A stretch of 45,595 bases of DNA from Peptostreptococcus anaerobius VPI 4330 = DSM 2949 (GCF_000381525.1 NZ_KB906618.1:1-45595), one strand, 5' to 3'. Shown: positions 1-8,581, numbered from the stretch's first letter. The notes: a model not told the origin generated them from the sequence alone. Program-made: numbers and translations.

Positions 1-2
1 AA

Positions 3-251
3 AATATGACAAAAATAGACGAACATCTTCGAAACCGTATGAGAATAGTCATCTGGAAACAGTGGAAAACCAGTGAGAAAAGGATGTGGGGGTTAAAGAA
101 ACTTGGCGTACCCGAATGGATGGCAAGACAATCCGTAGGATTTGCAGACCATTATCAGGCGGTAGCAAAAACAGCCGGACTTCGCAAGATAACAAAAGAA
201 ATCCTCGCAAAGCGAGGACTCATTAGTTGTTTAGATTATTACATGAATTGA
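3..251 (+). CDS. ltrA: Group II intron reverse transcriptase/maturase, C-terminal part (5' end outside window)
   Basis: This is the last ~80 residues of a group II intron-encoded protein. The stretch with IDEHLRNRMR, IWKQWK, LKKLG and a closing ISCLDYY matches the conserved C-terminal maturase (domain X) end of LtrA-like proteins, which helps the intron RNA fold and splice and supports retrohoming. The reading frame is open to the left edge, so the ATG at position 6 is probably internal. The protein stops right after domain X, so no C-terminal HNH endonuclease domain is present, as in several ORF classes that lack one. The stop codon overlaps the first bases of domain V. The gene symbol is used only as the family name. 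Confidence 0.85.
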   Translation, partial: NMTKIDEHLRNRMRIVIWKQWKTSEKRMWGLKKLGVPEWMARQSVGFADHYQAVAKTAGLRKITKEILAKRGLISCLDYYMN

Positions 252-316
252 ACCGCCGTATGCCGAACGGCACGTACGGTGGTGTGAGAGGGAGGAGAAA
301 GTCCTCCCTACTCGAT
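250..316 (+). ncRNA. Group II intron domains V and VI
   Basis: Domain V runs from about 250 to 283. Its two strands, ACCGCCGTATGCCG and CGGCACGTACGGTGGT, pair around an AA-containing tip with the expected two-base bulge (CG in the 3' strand). Domain VI follows as a 7-bp stem with an AAA-containing loop at 290-308. Domain V is the catalytic core of the ribozyme and domain VI normally carries the branch-point adenosine. The branch A was not assigned with certainty. Confidence 0.8.
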
Positions 317-386
317 TATACTATTAAACATAAAGTGAAAAATATATATTCTGATAAACAAATATGATAAAAATTTTATAGATTTA

Positions 387-415
387 TTGATACAAATGTT
401 GTATACTAGTATTGT
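387..415 (+). promoter_or_regulatory. Candidate rnf promoter with a dyad in its spacer
   Basis: TTGATA (387-392), a 17-base spacer and TATTGT (410-415) make a reasonable vegetative promoter about 40 bases before rnfC. The spacer holds a perfect dyad, ATACAA-ATG-TTGTAT (390-404), and TTGTATA is repeated directly at 399 and 412. A regulator bound here would block RNA polymerase. The regulator is unknown and the promoter has not been tested. Confidence 0.45.
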
Positions 416-452
416 ATAAATTTAGTATTAGTTAAGAATAGGGGGTAACAAA

Positions 453-1796
453 ATGAAGCTCTTAACTTTTAAGGGAGGTATACATCCTCCGTATGGAAAA
501 GAGTACGCTAACAAAAAACCAATTGAGAAAGCAGCAGCGCCTGCTAAAGTTTATATCCCTCTTCAACAGCATATCGGTGCACCTGCAAAGTGTATTGTAG
601 CAGTTGGTGATGAAGTTAAACTTGGACAGAAAATTGGTGAAGCCCAAGGCTTTGTATCTTCTAACATTCACTCTTCAGTTTCTGGAGTTGTAAAGGCAAT
701 TGAGCCATGTGGTGTTCCTGGTGGGACAGCTATGTGCGTCATAATTGAAAACGATTTTCAAGAAACTCTTCATGAGAGCGTTAAGCCAAATAAAGACGTT
801 GAAGAATTGAGCAAAGAAGAAATTGTAGGAATTATTAAAGAGGCCGGTATAGTTGGTATGGGTGGTGCAACATTCCCTAACCACGTAAAGATATCTCCTC
901 CACCAGACTCAAAAGCAGAATTTGTTATACTTAACGGTGCTGAGTGTGAGCCTTATCTTACAGCAGATGATAGGTTGATGGTTGAGTATCCAGAAAAAGT
1001 TGTTTACGGTCTAAGAGCGCTTTTAAAGGCATTAGATGTCAATAAAGGATTCATAGGTATTGAAGCAAACAAACCAGAAGCCTTAAAGAACGTGACTGAA
1101 GCTGCTAAACCTTATCCAGAAATTGAAGTAGTTGGAATGCAGGTTAAGTATCCAGAAGGTGCTGAAAAACAGCTTATATATGCATGTACAGGAAGAGAAG
1201 TTCCATCAGGAGCACTTCCAATAGCTGTTGGAGCAGTGGTAAGTAACGTCGCTACAGCTGCAGCAATATCAAACGCTATTAGAGAAGGTATGCCTCTAGT
1301 AGAGAGAATAACAACAGTAACAGGTCCTTGTATAAAGGAACCTAAGAATTTAATGACAAAGGTTGGAACAAAGTTCAGTGAAATAATTGAGCAGTGCGGT
1401 GGAATCAAGGAAGGCGTAACAGCATCTAAGCTAATCGCCGGTGGTCCTATGATGGGTCTTGCACAGTATACTTCTGACATATCTACTAACAAGGGTTCTT
1501 CAGGTATCCTAATATTGCCAGAAGAAATGGCTGTAGCACCAGAACAGATGAACTGTATCAAGTGTGGTAGATGTACAGACGTATGTCCAGCATTCCTTCA
1601 ACCATTATTTATAAGTGCATATTCGTTAAAGAATAATTTTGACGAAGCGGAAAAGCATAGGGCTATGGATTGTATAGAGTGCGGTTCATGTTCATACATT
1701 TGCCCAGCTAGAAGGTTATTACTTCCTTCTATAAGACAGGCAAAGAGAGAAATAGGCGCAAAGAGAAGAAAAGCTCAAGCAGCACAGAAGAAATAA
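453..1796 (+). CDS. rnfC: Rnf complex subunit C
   Basis: RnfC is the NADH-side subunit of the Rnf complex, a membrane enzyme that moves electrons between reduced ferredoxin and NAD+ and couples this to Na+ or H+ export. The 447-residue protein has the N-terminal barrel-sandwich region (GGIHPPYGK near residue 9), the flavin/NADH domain with GMGGATFP near 136, and two [4Fe-4S] motifs, C368-C371-C374-C378 and C407-C410-C413-C417, each ending in CP. The C-terminus is a basic Lys/Arg/Ala tail. A GGGGG ribosome site sits 9 bases before the ATG. It is first in the operon rnfCDGEAB, the usual clostridial order. Confidence 0.97.
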   Translation: MKLLTFKGGIHPPYGKEYANKKPIEKAAAPAKVYIPLQQHIGAPAKCIVAVGDEVKLGQKIGEAQGFVSSNIHSSVSGVVKAIEPCGVPGGTAMCVIIENDFQETLHESVKPNKDVEELSKEEIVGIIKEAGIVGMGGATFPNHVKISPPPDSKAEFVILNGAECEPYLTADDRLMVEYPEKVVYGLRALLKALDVNKGFIGIEANKPEALKNVTEAAKPYPEIEVVGMQVKYPEGAEKQLIYACTGREVPSGALPIAVGAVVSNVATAAAISNAIREGMPLVERITTVTGPCIKEPKNLMTKVGTKFSEIIEQCGGIKEGVTASKLIAGGPMMGLAQYTSDISTNKGSSGILILPEEMAVAPEQMNCIKCGRCTDVCPAFLQPLFISAYSLKNNFDEAEKHRAMDCIECGSCSYICPARRLLLPSIRQAKREIGAKRRKAQAAQKK

Positions 1797-1811
1797 TAGT
1801 TAGGGGGAAAA

Positions 1812-2801
1812 ATGATGAATAATAAATTGATAGTATCTTCTTCACCTCATATTAGGACAAATCAAGATACTTCATACATAATGAAACAAGTTTTACTTGC
1901 ATTACTTCCAGCTACTCTAGCAGGTGTATACTACTTTAGAGTACAGGGTATAGTGACAATATTAGCTTGTGTAATCGGAGCAGTATGTTCTGAGTGGTTA
2001 TATTGCAAAATAACAAAGAAGCCTTCAACAATAGGTGACTATTCAGCAGTGGTTACAGGTTTATTGTTAGCTTTTAACGTGCCTGCAGGTCTTCCTATAT
2101 GGATGTGCATATTTGGTGCAATATTCTCAATAATAGTTGTAAAAATGGTATTCGGTGGTATAGGATTCAACTTCCTTAACCCAGCTCTTGCAGGTAGAGC
2201 CTTCTTATTGGCTTCTTTCCCAGTAGCTATGACTACATGGTTAAAGCCAGGTGCTAACCCAGATGCGGTTACTACTGCAACTCCTCTAAGCTTCTTAAAG
2301 CTAGCAGGTGCAGAGGGAATGGGAAGTGCAACAGATGCACTTACTAGGATACATGGAGCAAACATAAGTATAGCTGATATGTTCATGGGTAACATAGGTG
2401 GTACAATAGGTGAAACATGCTCATTGCTTTTAATATTAGGTGGAGTATACCTAATCTATAAGGGAATAATATCATATGTTATGCCTGCTACATATATCTG
2501 TCTAGTAGTTGTACTTACATTTATATTTGGCGGATTCAATGCAGAATTTGCAATCTATCAGGCATTTGCAGGTGGTTTGTTACTTGGTGGTTTCTTCATG
2601 TTGACAGACTACACTACATCTCCAATGACTAAAAAGGGTCAGATAATATATGCAGCAATTGCAGCAGTGATAGCTACTTGTATCAGACTATGGGGTGGAT
2701 ATCCAGAAGGTGTATCTTACTCAATCTTATTTGCAAACTGTCTAGTTCCACTAATAGACAAGTATGTACACAACAGAGTATTCGGGGAGGTGCGTAAATA
2801 A
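1812..2801 (+). CDS. rnfD: Rnf complex subunit D (flavinylated membrane subunit)
   Basis: RnfD is an integral membrane subunit of the Rnf complex, related to NqrB. The 329-residue protein has about nine or ten hydrophobic segments and the sequence TTATPLSF (residues 154-161). The Thr of this T-T-A-T motif (T157) corresponds to the residue that carries covalently bound FMN in RnfD and NqrB. It follows rnfC by 15 bases with an AGGGGG ribosome site, and its TAA overlaps the ATG of rnfG by one base (TAATG), which points to coupled translation. Confidence 0.97.
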   Translation: MMNNKLIVSSSPHIRTNQDTSYIMKQVLLALLPATLAGVYYFRVQGIVTILACVIGAVCSEWLYCKITKKPSTIGDYSAVVTGLLLAFNVPAGLPIWMCIFGAIFSIIVVKMVFGGIGFNFLNPALAGRAFLLASFPVAMTTWLKPGANPDAVTTATPLSFLKLAGAEGMGSATDALTRIHGANISIADMFMGNIGGTIGETCSLLLILGGVYLIYKGIISYVMPATYICLVVVLTFIFGGFNAEFAIYQAFAGGLLLGGFFMLTDYTTSPMTKKGQIIYAAIAAVIATCIRLWGGYPEGVSYSILFANCLVPLIDKYVHNRVFGEVRK

Positions 2802-3367
2802 TGAATAGTATGGTTAAAATAGGAACAACATTATTTGCATTCTCAGCAATAGCAGCTGGTCTACTAGCTGGTACAAACCAGATGACAGCTCCGAAGATAG
2901 CAGAGCTTAATGAGAAGGCCAACAACGAAGCAAGAATGCAGGTTCTTCCAGAAGCTAAAGAATTCAAAAAGGTAGAAGAAGGCCAGTACAAGTCAGCAGG
3001 TGCTGCTACTGTAAGAGAAGTATTCGAAGGTAGTAACGGTTCTGAAAAGGCTGGTTATACAATAAAGGCTGCTCCATCAGGTTACGGTGGTGAAGTCGAA
3101 ATAACAATCGGTATATCAAAAGATGGAAAGATTTCCGGTGTTTCAATAGGTAACAACTCAGAAACTCCTGGTCTAGGTGCCAAGTCAGCTGATCCAGCTT
3201 TCAATGGTCAGTACAAGGGTAAGGCAGCCAAGCCAATCGAAGTTATAAAAGCTGGTAACCCAGCTGATAACCAAATAAAAGCAATATCTGGTGCAACAAT
3301 AACATCTAAGGCAGTAACTAGCGGTGTTAACGATGCAATCAAGGTATTTGATACATTAAACAAATAG
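2801..3367 (+). CDS. rnfG: Rnf complex subunit G (FMN-binding, membrane anchored)
   Basis: RnfG is the extracytoplasmic FMN-carrying subunit, related to NqrC. The 188-residue protein has a single N-terminal membrane anchor (about residues 7-24) and an FMN-binding domain. The flavinylation motif S163-G164-A165-T166-I-T is intact, with T166 the predicted attachment site; this needs an ApbE-type flavin transferase, which is not encoded in this window. The start codon overlaps the rnfD stop. Confidence 0.96.
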   Translation: MNSMVKIGTTLFAFSAIAAGLLAGTNQMTAPKIAELNEKANNEARMQVLPEAKEFKKVEEGQYKSAGAATVREVFEGSNGSEKAGYTIKAAPSGYGGEVEITIGISKDGKISGVSIGNNSETPGLGAKSADPAFNGQYKGKAAKPIEVIKAGNPADNQIKAISGATITSKAVTSGVNDAIKVFDTLNK

Positions 3368-3378
3368 GGGGAGATAAG

Positions 3379-3972
3379 ATGAGTAATTTAATAAAGATAT
3401 TAAAAAACGGTATAATCGATGAGAACCCTACATTTGTTCAGGTAATAGGTATGTGTCCAACACTAGCCGTTACAAGTTCAGCAATAAATGGTATAGGTAT
3501 GGGGTTGTCTACAGCAGTGGTACTTTCTTGTTCAAACTTGGCGATATCACTTCTTAGAAAGATAGTACCAGATAAGATAAGAATACCATGTTTCGTAGTA
3601 GTTATAGCTACATTCGTTACAATAGTACAGATGATGTTAAAGGCTTATATGCCAGCACTTGATGCCGCACTTGGTCTTTACATTCCGCTTATAGTTGTTA
3701 ACTGTTTGATACTTGCAAGAGCAGAAGCTTATGCTTGTAAGAATAAGCCAGTTGATTCATTCGTAGACGGTATAGGAATGGGTCTTGGTTTTACACTTGG
3801 TCTTACAGCTCTAGGTGCAGTTAGAGAAATATTAGGAGCAGGAAGCATCTTCGGATTCGTATTCCTTCCAGCTCAGTTTAACACATTGTTATTCATATTA
3901 CCTCCAGGAGCTTTCTTAACTCTAGGATTCTTGATGGCGATATTTAACAAAGTGACAAAGAAAAAAGCGTAA
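3379..3972 (+). CDS. rnfE: Rnf complex subunit E
   Basis: RnfE is one of two homologous six-helix membrane subunits (with RnfA) that form the core of the Rnf complex, carrying an intramembrane iron centre between them. The 197-residue protein has the family stretch IGMCPTLAVTSS near residues 24-35, whose Cys is the candidate iron ligand, and a second half with VNCLILARAEAYA. It starts 11 bases after rnfG with a strong GGGGGAG ribosome site. Confidence 0.95.
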   Translation: MSNLIKILKNGIIDENPTFVQVIGMCPTLAVTSSAINGIGMGLSTAVVLSCSNLAISLLRKIVPDKIRIPCFVVVIATFVTIVQMMLKAYMPALDAALGLYIPLIVVNCLILARAEAYACKNKPVDSFVDGIGMGLGFTLGLTALGAVREILGAGSIFGFVFLPAQFNTLLFILPPGAFLTLGFLMAIFNKVTKKKA

Positions 3973-3985
3973 AGGGGTGTAGAGA

Positions 3986-4561
3986 TTGAAATTAATATTA
4001 TTATTCTTATATATAGTACTTGTTAATAATGTTATAACTTCTCAGTTCTTGGGTATATGTCCATTCTTGGGTGTATCTAAGAAGACTGATACAGCTATCG
4101 GTATGGGTGTAGCAGTTACATTCGTTATAGCGCTTGCATCAGTTATAACTTATTTCATACAGATGGTTTTAGATAAATTTGGTATTGGATACCTACAGAC
4201 AATAGCATTTATACTTGTTATTGCTTCTATAGTTCAGTTCGTTGAAATGGTAATAAAGAAGTCATCTCCATCGCTTTACCAGGCGCTTGGTGTTTACCTT
4301 CCTCTTATCACAACAAACTGTGCCGTGTTAGGTATTGCTATTGTTAATATAACAAAGGGTTACAATCTAATTGAAACTCTAATAAACGGTGTGGGAGCTG
4401 GTATTGGCTTCACACTTTCAATAGTAATATTTGCAGGTATCAGAGAAAGACTTGAATTGGCAGACATACAGGAAGCTTTTGAGGGATTCCCAATAACATT
4501 GATTTCTGCGAGTCTAATGTCAATAGCCTTTCTAGGATTCACAGGTTTAATTAAATTATAA
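3986..4561 (+). CDS. rnfA: Rnf complex subunit A
   Basis: RnfA is the second core membrane subunit, homologous to RnfE and inserted in opposite topology. The 191-residue protein has six hydrophobic segments, the motif FLGICPFLGVSKK near residues 21-33 and TTNCAVLG in the second half; the Cys residues of these match the positions that bind the iron centre in Rnf/Nqr. The start codon is TTG at 3986, placed by the AGGGGTG ribosome site and by alignment of the first helix with the family. Confidence 0.95.
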   Translation: MKLILLFLYIVLVNNVITSQFLGICPFLGVSKKTDTAIGMGVAVTFVIALASVITYFIQMVLDKFGIGYLQTIAFILVIASIVQFVEMVIKKSSPSLYQALGVYLPLITTNCAVLGIAIVNITKGYNLIETLINGVGAGIGFTLSIVIFAGIRERLELADIQEAFEGFPITLISASLMSIAFLGFTGLIKL

Positions 4562-4576
4562 GGGGGGTACTAGAGA

Positions 4577-5494
4577 ATGCTAATTGTATATGCGGTAGTA
4601 GTACTAGGTGTACTTGGTTTGATCTTTGGTATGATCCTTGATTTCGCTTCAAAGAAGTTTGCTGTAGAAGTAGACCCAAAAGAAGCTGAAGTATTAGAAG
4701 TATTGCCAGGAGCAAACTGTGGTGGTTGTGGATTCCCAGGTTGTGGAGGTCTTGCAGCTGCTATAGCTAAGGGAGAAGCACCAGTTAATGGCTGTCCAGT
4801 TGGTGGAGCAGGCGTTGCAGAAAAAGTTGCAGCAATAATGGGTGTTGATGCCGGTTCAGGAGAAAAGTTAGTTGCTAATGTAAGATGTAAGGGCACATGT
4901 GAAGCTACTAAGAATAAATATGAATATAGTGGTATACAGGATTGTAGGGCTGCAGCATCTCTTATAGGAGGTCCTAAGGGATGTTCTTATGGATGTTTAG
5001 GTCTTGGAACTTGTGTACAGGTTTGTAAGTTCGATGCTATCCACGTTATAGATGGAGTTGCTGTAGTTGACGAAGAAAAGTGCGTTAACTGTGGTAAGTG
5101 TATCGATATATGTCCTAAGGGGCTTATTGAACGTAAGCCAGCTAACAAGGCTGTTACAGTTCAGTGTAAGTCAAATGACTTTGGTAAGGCAGTAAAGGAA
5201 AATTGTTCAGTTGGTTGTATAGGTTGTGGTATCTGTTTCAAGGAATGTCCTTTCGATGCTATAATCTTTGAAAACAAGCTAGCACAGATCGATTATGACA
5301 AGTGTAAGCAATGTAACAAGTGTGCAATGAAGTGTCCTACTAAGGTTATTAAGCCAAAGGAAAGAAAAAAACCAGCTCCAAAGCCAGCTCCAAAGCCAGC
5401 TGAAGCAGTAGCTCCTAAGACAGAAGCTAAGCCAGCAGAGGTTAAGGAAGAGGCTAAGACAGTTGAAGCAACTGATGAAAAACAGGGTAACTAG
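4577..5494 (+). CDS. rnfB: Rnf complex subunit B (ferredoxin-side iron-sulfur subunit)
   Basis: RnfB accepts electrons from reduced ferredoxin at the cytoplasmic face of the Rnf complex. It has an N-terminal membrane helix (about residues 2-22), the conserved NCGGCGFPGC cluster motif with a following NGCPVGG, and several further 4Fe-4S motifs, including CVNCGKCIDICP, CIGCGICFKECP and CKQCNKCAMKCP. The C-terminus is an extended tail rich in Ala, Pro, Lys and Glu with a short KPAP repeat. It closes the operon and is followed by a terminator. Length (305) is typical of clostridial RnfB. Confidence 0.96.
   Translation: MLIVYAVVVLGVLGLIFGMILDFASKKFAVEVDPKEAEVLEVLPGANCGGCGFPGCGGLAAAIAKGEAPVNGCPVGGAGVAEKVAAIMGVDAGSGEKLVANVRCKGTCEATKNKYEYSGIQDCRAAASLIGGPKGCSYGCLGLGTCVQVCKFDAIHVIDGVAVVDEEKCVNCGKCIDICPKGLIERKPANKAVTVQCKSNDFGKAVKENCSVGCIGCGICFKECPFDAIIFENKLAQIDYDKCKQCNKCAMKCPTKVIKPKERKKPAPKPAPKPAEAVAPKTEAKPAEVKEEAKTVEATDEKQGN
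5372..5401 (+). repeat. 12-bp tandem repeat in the rnfB tail
   Basis: The unit CCAGCTCCAAAG occurs twice in a row followed by a half unit. It encodes the Pro-Ala-Pro-Lys run of the RnfB C-terminal linker. Such repeats can vary in copy number between strains without changing the frame. Confidence 0.8.
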
Positions 5495-5515
5495 TCTTAA
5501 CTAATATAAAATAAA

Positions 5516-5548
5516 AAGATCCTTGGGATTTCCTAAGGGTCTTTTTTA
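5516..5548 (+). terminator. Terminator of the rnf operon
   Basis: The hairpin GATCCTTGGG ... CCTAAGGGTC is followed by TTTTTT, 22 bases after the rnfB stop. Confidence 0.9.
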
Positions 5549-5702
5549 TATGCTTTTAAAATTTTGTGTATGCAACCGTGTATATGTGATTCTTGTATAT
5601 ATGGCTTGTGTAAGCCACATGGCCTATAAGACCTTATTTTGGTTTAAAAAATTATCCTTAGTGTCTATATAACTACAAAATATATAAGTTGGAGGACACG
5701 CT

Positions 5703-6386
5703 GTGAAAAATATAAGGATAAGAGAAATGAACGATGATGAAAGACCTGTGGAGAAAATGATAAAAAAAGGAGTCAAATACCTAAATAACTCTGAGTTACT
5801 GGCTATACTGATAAGGACTGGAAGTAGAAATGACAGTGCTATTAGTCTATCTACAAAGATACTAGCTAAAACTGATAAGGGTATCAGGGGCTTGGTAGAT
5901 ATGACTATAGAAGACCTGTGTATGATAGAGGGTATAGGACCTACAAAGGCTACCATAATAAAGGCTGCCCTTGAACTTGGGTCTAGGGTGTCTGGATATA
6001 TTCCTAAAAACTACAAAATCAAAAACCCATGGGACATATATTCTTTTTATATGGAAGAGATGAGGTACCTAAAGAAAGAAGTATTCAAGGTAGTATTACT
6101 CAACACCAAAAATGAAATAATAAGCGACATTAACATATCTATTGGCAGTCTTAATTATTCTATTGTGCATCCTAGAGAGGTATTTACAGAAGCTATAAAA
6201 AAGAGCGCAAACTCTATAATACTTATGCACAACCATCCATCAGGCAATCCTAATCCTTCACTAGAGGATATAAACGTGACCAAGAGGCTGAGAGAATCTG
6301 GTGAAATACTGGGCATAGAGGTACTCGATCACGTCATTATAGGAGAAGGGGTTTACTACAGCCTTAAGGAAGAGGACGATATCTAA
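5703..6386 (+). CDS. radC: RadC family JAMM/MPN+ protein
   Basis: RadC proteins combine a helix-hairpin-helix region with a JAMM-type metalloprotease-like domain. The name comes from an old DNA-repair assignment that is not supported, and the cellular role remains unclear. This 227-residue protein has the opening DDERPVEKMIKKG, the HhH stretch IEGIGPTKATIIKAA near residues 79-93, and the metal-binding motif HNHPSGNPNPSLEDI near 179-193 with its two His and one Asp. The start is GTG at 5703, set by GGAGG eight bases upstream. It stands just before mreB, a common arrangement in Firmicutes. Confidence 0.94.
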   Translation: MKNIRIREMNDDERPVEKMIKKGVKYLNNSELLAILIRTGSRNDSAISLSTKILAKTDKGIRGLVDMTIEDLCMIEGIGPTKATIIKAALELGSRVSGYIPKNYKIKNPWDIYSFYMEEMRYLKKEVFKVVLLNTKNEIISDINISIGSLNYSIVHPREVFTEAIKKSANSIILMHNHPSGNPNPSLEDINVTKRLRESGEILGIEVLDHVIIGEGVYYSLKEEDDI

Positions 6387-6418
6387 GGAAATGGAAGTTT
6401 TTAAGTGGTTTACTTATG

Positions 6419-6447
6419 TTGACACGCCTATATGTCTGACGTATAAT
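6419..6447 (+). promoter_or_regulatory. Perfect consensus promoter for the mre operon
   Basis: TTGACA (6419-6424), exactly 17 bases, then TATAAT (6442-6447). Transcription would start near 6454, leaving a leader of about 175 bases before mreB. Confidence 0.85.
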
Positions 6448-6515
6448 ATAAATTAGTATAGTATGTTAGAATAAAATTCAAGTATGAGAAAATGTATTAT
6501 CTATATAAGTTTTTG

Positions 6516-6548
6516 GTCTTGTAAAATAGCAATATTTTATAAGTAGAC
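6516..6548 (+). promoter_or_regulatory. Stem-loop in the mreB leader
   Basis: GTCTTGTAAAATA and TATTTTATAAGTAGAC pair around a GCAA tetraloop, forming a long AU-rich stem with small mismatches. No T-run follows, so it is not an ordinary terminator. It may stabilise the leader or act as a control element. Confidence 0.5.
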
Positions 6549-6628
6549 AAGTATTTTGGAGCGAAACCGATAAAAATATATAGATAGGCACATTCAAATA
6601 GTACTTAACTATAAAATAGGAGGATGTT

Positions 6629-7678
6629 ATGGGTTTCTTTAGTAAATTATTCGGTACAAAGGTAAACAACATTATAACAAATGATATGGCTATAGATCTT
6701 GGTACTGCCAACACGCTTGTATATATCAAGGGTCAGGGAATAGTGGTGGATGAACCATCAGTAGTAGCTATAAGAGAGGACAATAATGAAATACTAGCTG
6801 TAGGTAACGAGGCTAGAGAGATGATGGGAAGGACGCCAGAGAACATCTTAGCAATTCAGCCAGTTAAAGAGGGTGTTATATCAGATTTTGAAGCAACTCA
6901 GGCTATGATGAGTTATTTTATACAGAAGGGATCAAAGGGACTAGTAAGTCCTAGGATTATAGTGTGTGTTCCTTATGGCATAACAAAGGTTGAGAGAAAG
7001 GCTATCGAGGAGGCAGCTATGCAGTCTGGCGGTAGAGAGATATTTATATTAGATGAACCTATGGCAGCAGCTATAGGAGCAAAACTAAATGTCAACGACC
7101 CAGAAGGCAATATGATAGTGGATATTGGTGGTGGAACTTCTGAAATTGCAGTTATATCACTTGGTGGGGTAGTTGCAGCCAATTCAATAAGAATAGGTGG
7201 GGACGAGTTCAATTCAGCAATAGAAAATTATGTTAGAAGAGAATATAACATTGTAATAGGTACTAGAACTGCAGAGATAATTAAGCTTGAAATAGGTTCA
7301 GCCTATCCAGGTGACAAGGAAATGGAAATGAACGTAAGTGGTAGGGATATTATGACAGGCCTGCCTAGAACTATAACAATAGGCTCTACAGAAGTTAGGG
7401 AAGCCTTGAGAACTCAGATTGAAGAGGTAATAGAAGCTATAAGGACTACTCTTGAACAGACACCTCCAGAATTGGCGTCTGATATATTGGACAAGGGTAT
7501 ATTTTTAACAGGTGGAGGATCTCTTCTTAGGGGTCTTGATAAGCTGATAAATGTTGAGACCTCGCTTGATGTCAAGGTAGCTGAAAATCCACTTATGGCG
7601 GTTGCACTTGGAGCAGGGGCAGCAGTGGAAAATGAAGACATATTCCATAGCATAGTAATGATGAATCAAGAGAGTTAG
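6629..7678 (+). CDS. mreB: Rod-shape actin homologue MreB
   Basis: MreB is a bacterial actin that forms short membrane-bound filaments guiding lateral wall synthesis by the elongasome. The 349-residue protein has the phosphate-1 loop AIDLGTANTLVYIKG near residues 16-30, the phosphate-2 motif IVDIGGGTSEIAVISLGG near 160 and the adenosine motif LTGGGSLLRG near 290. The N-terminus MGFFSKLFG is amphipathic, as expected for direct membrane binding. It is first of five cell-elongation genes and has a GGAGG ribosome site. Confidence 0.97.
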   Translation: MGFFSKLFGTKVNNIITNDMAIDLGTANTLVYIKGQGIVVDEPSVVAIREDNNEILAVGNEAREMMGRTPENILAIQPVKEGVISDFEATQAMMSYFIQKGSKGLVSPRIIVCVPYGITKVERKAIEEAAMQSGGREIFILDEPMAAAIGAKLNVNDPEGNMIVDIGGGTSEIAVISLGGVVAANSIRIGGDEFNSAIENYVRREYNIVIGTRTAEIIKLEIGSAYPGDKEMEMNVSGRDIMTGLPRTITIGSTEVREALRTQIEEVIEAIRTTLEQTPPELASDILDKGIFLTGGGSLLRGLDKLINVETSLDVKVAENPLMAVALGAGAAVENEDIFHSIVMMNQES

Positions 7679-7690
7679 TTGGTGGTATAG

Positions 7691-8572
7691 TTGAAGTTAA
7701 GTAAAAATGAAAGAAGGAAGCTAACAACTAAGGGACTATTGTCTACTATTGTCATAGTAGTAGTTCTTGGTGTTACAGCCATTTCATTTTCAAATGGCGG
7801 AAGAGTTGATCAGATAGAAAATAGTGGAATACACCAATTTTTCTATGGATTTGGCAAGCACATTAATAGGGTCCTTGATTTTGGTCAGGGATTTGTTAGC
7901 GATATTATATACTTTAGGCATAATTCACGCAAGTTGAAGGAAGTAGAGGCCCAAAACGACAAGCTAAAGAAGGAGATTATTGATCTAAAGGGAGATGGAG
8001 AAAAGATGGAATCTCTAGATAGACTCAAAAAATCCCTTAACTATGTCAGTAGTGACTCTAGAAATGAATTGGTATCTGCAAGTATTATAGGTAAGAATGA
8101 TGGAGACTGGTACAAGTCTTTTATAATAGATGCTGGTTCGGATGCAGGTGTTTCAAAAAATAGTATTGTTATAAATGACAAGGGTGTAGTGGGCATTGTC
8201 TATAGTGTGAGTAATAGGTATTCTAAGTCTATAAGTCTGGTTGATTCCAGGGCATCTGTTAGCTTTAAGGTACCTGGAGAAAGTGACAAAAATGGTGTTA
8301 TCACAACATCTTCAATGGTTGGTAATGCAGATTTTACGGATGTTGACAAGCTTTTGAGGGGATATATGTTCGATTCAAAATCAAAAATCAAGACAGGAGA
8401 CTTGATAGTTACATCTGGAGTTGGTCTTTATCCTGAGAACATACCTATTGGAAAGATAACTAGTGTGAATTATGATAAAAATAAGTCCATGAAGATAATA
8501 AAGGTAAGGCCTAATGTTGATTTTAAAAAACTAAATGACGTAAGTATAATTCCTCCAAGAAGGACAGAATAG
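7691..8572 (+). CDS. mreC: Rod-shape protein MreC
   Basis: MreC is a bitopic membrane protein that activates PBP2 and links it to MreB. The 293-residue protein has a short cytoplasmic N-terminus, one membrane helix (about residues 14-33), a coiled coil (about 75-105) and the beta-rich extracellular domain with SIIGKNDGDWYKSFIIDAG and GVVGIVY. The start is TTG at 7691, 12 bases after mreB. A frame-consistent earlier start is not evident. Confidence 0.94.
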   Translation: MKLSKNERRKLTTKGLLSTIVIVVVLGVTAISFSNGGRVDQIENSGIHQFFYGFGKHINRVLDFGQGFVSDIIYFRHNSRKLKEVEAQNDKLKKEIIDLKGDGEKMESLDRLKKSLNYVSSDSRNELVSASIIGKNDGDWYKSFIIDAGSDAGVSKNSIVINDKGVVGIVYSVSNRYSKSISLVDSRASVSFKVPGESDKNGVITTSSMVGNADFTDVDKLLRGYMFDSKSKIKTGDLIVTSGVGLYPENIPIGKITSVNYDKNKSMKIIKVRPNVDFKKLNDVSIIPPRRTE

Positions 8573-8581
8573 GAGGCCAGT

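Larger units (their letters stand above)
1..316 (+). mobile_element. Group II intron, 3' part (truncated by window edge)
   Basis: The C-terminal end of an intron-encoded reverse transcriptase/maturase is followed at once by a domain V hairpin and a domain VI hairpin, the standard order at the 3' end of a bacterial group II intron whose ORF lies in domain IV. The domain VI strands are GGGAGGA and TCCTCCC, followed by CTACTCGAT, so the 3' splice site is put at about 315-317. The 5' part lies outside the window. Intron class cannot be settled from this piece. Confidence 0.85.

Noticed and set aside
1112-1561. Long open frame on the - strand inside rnfC
   Set aside because: It is a shadow of rnfC: Ser/Ala/Thr-rich translation, no ribosome site, no family resemblance. 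The same holds for similar - strand frames inside mreB, leuS and the P-type ATPase.
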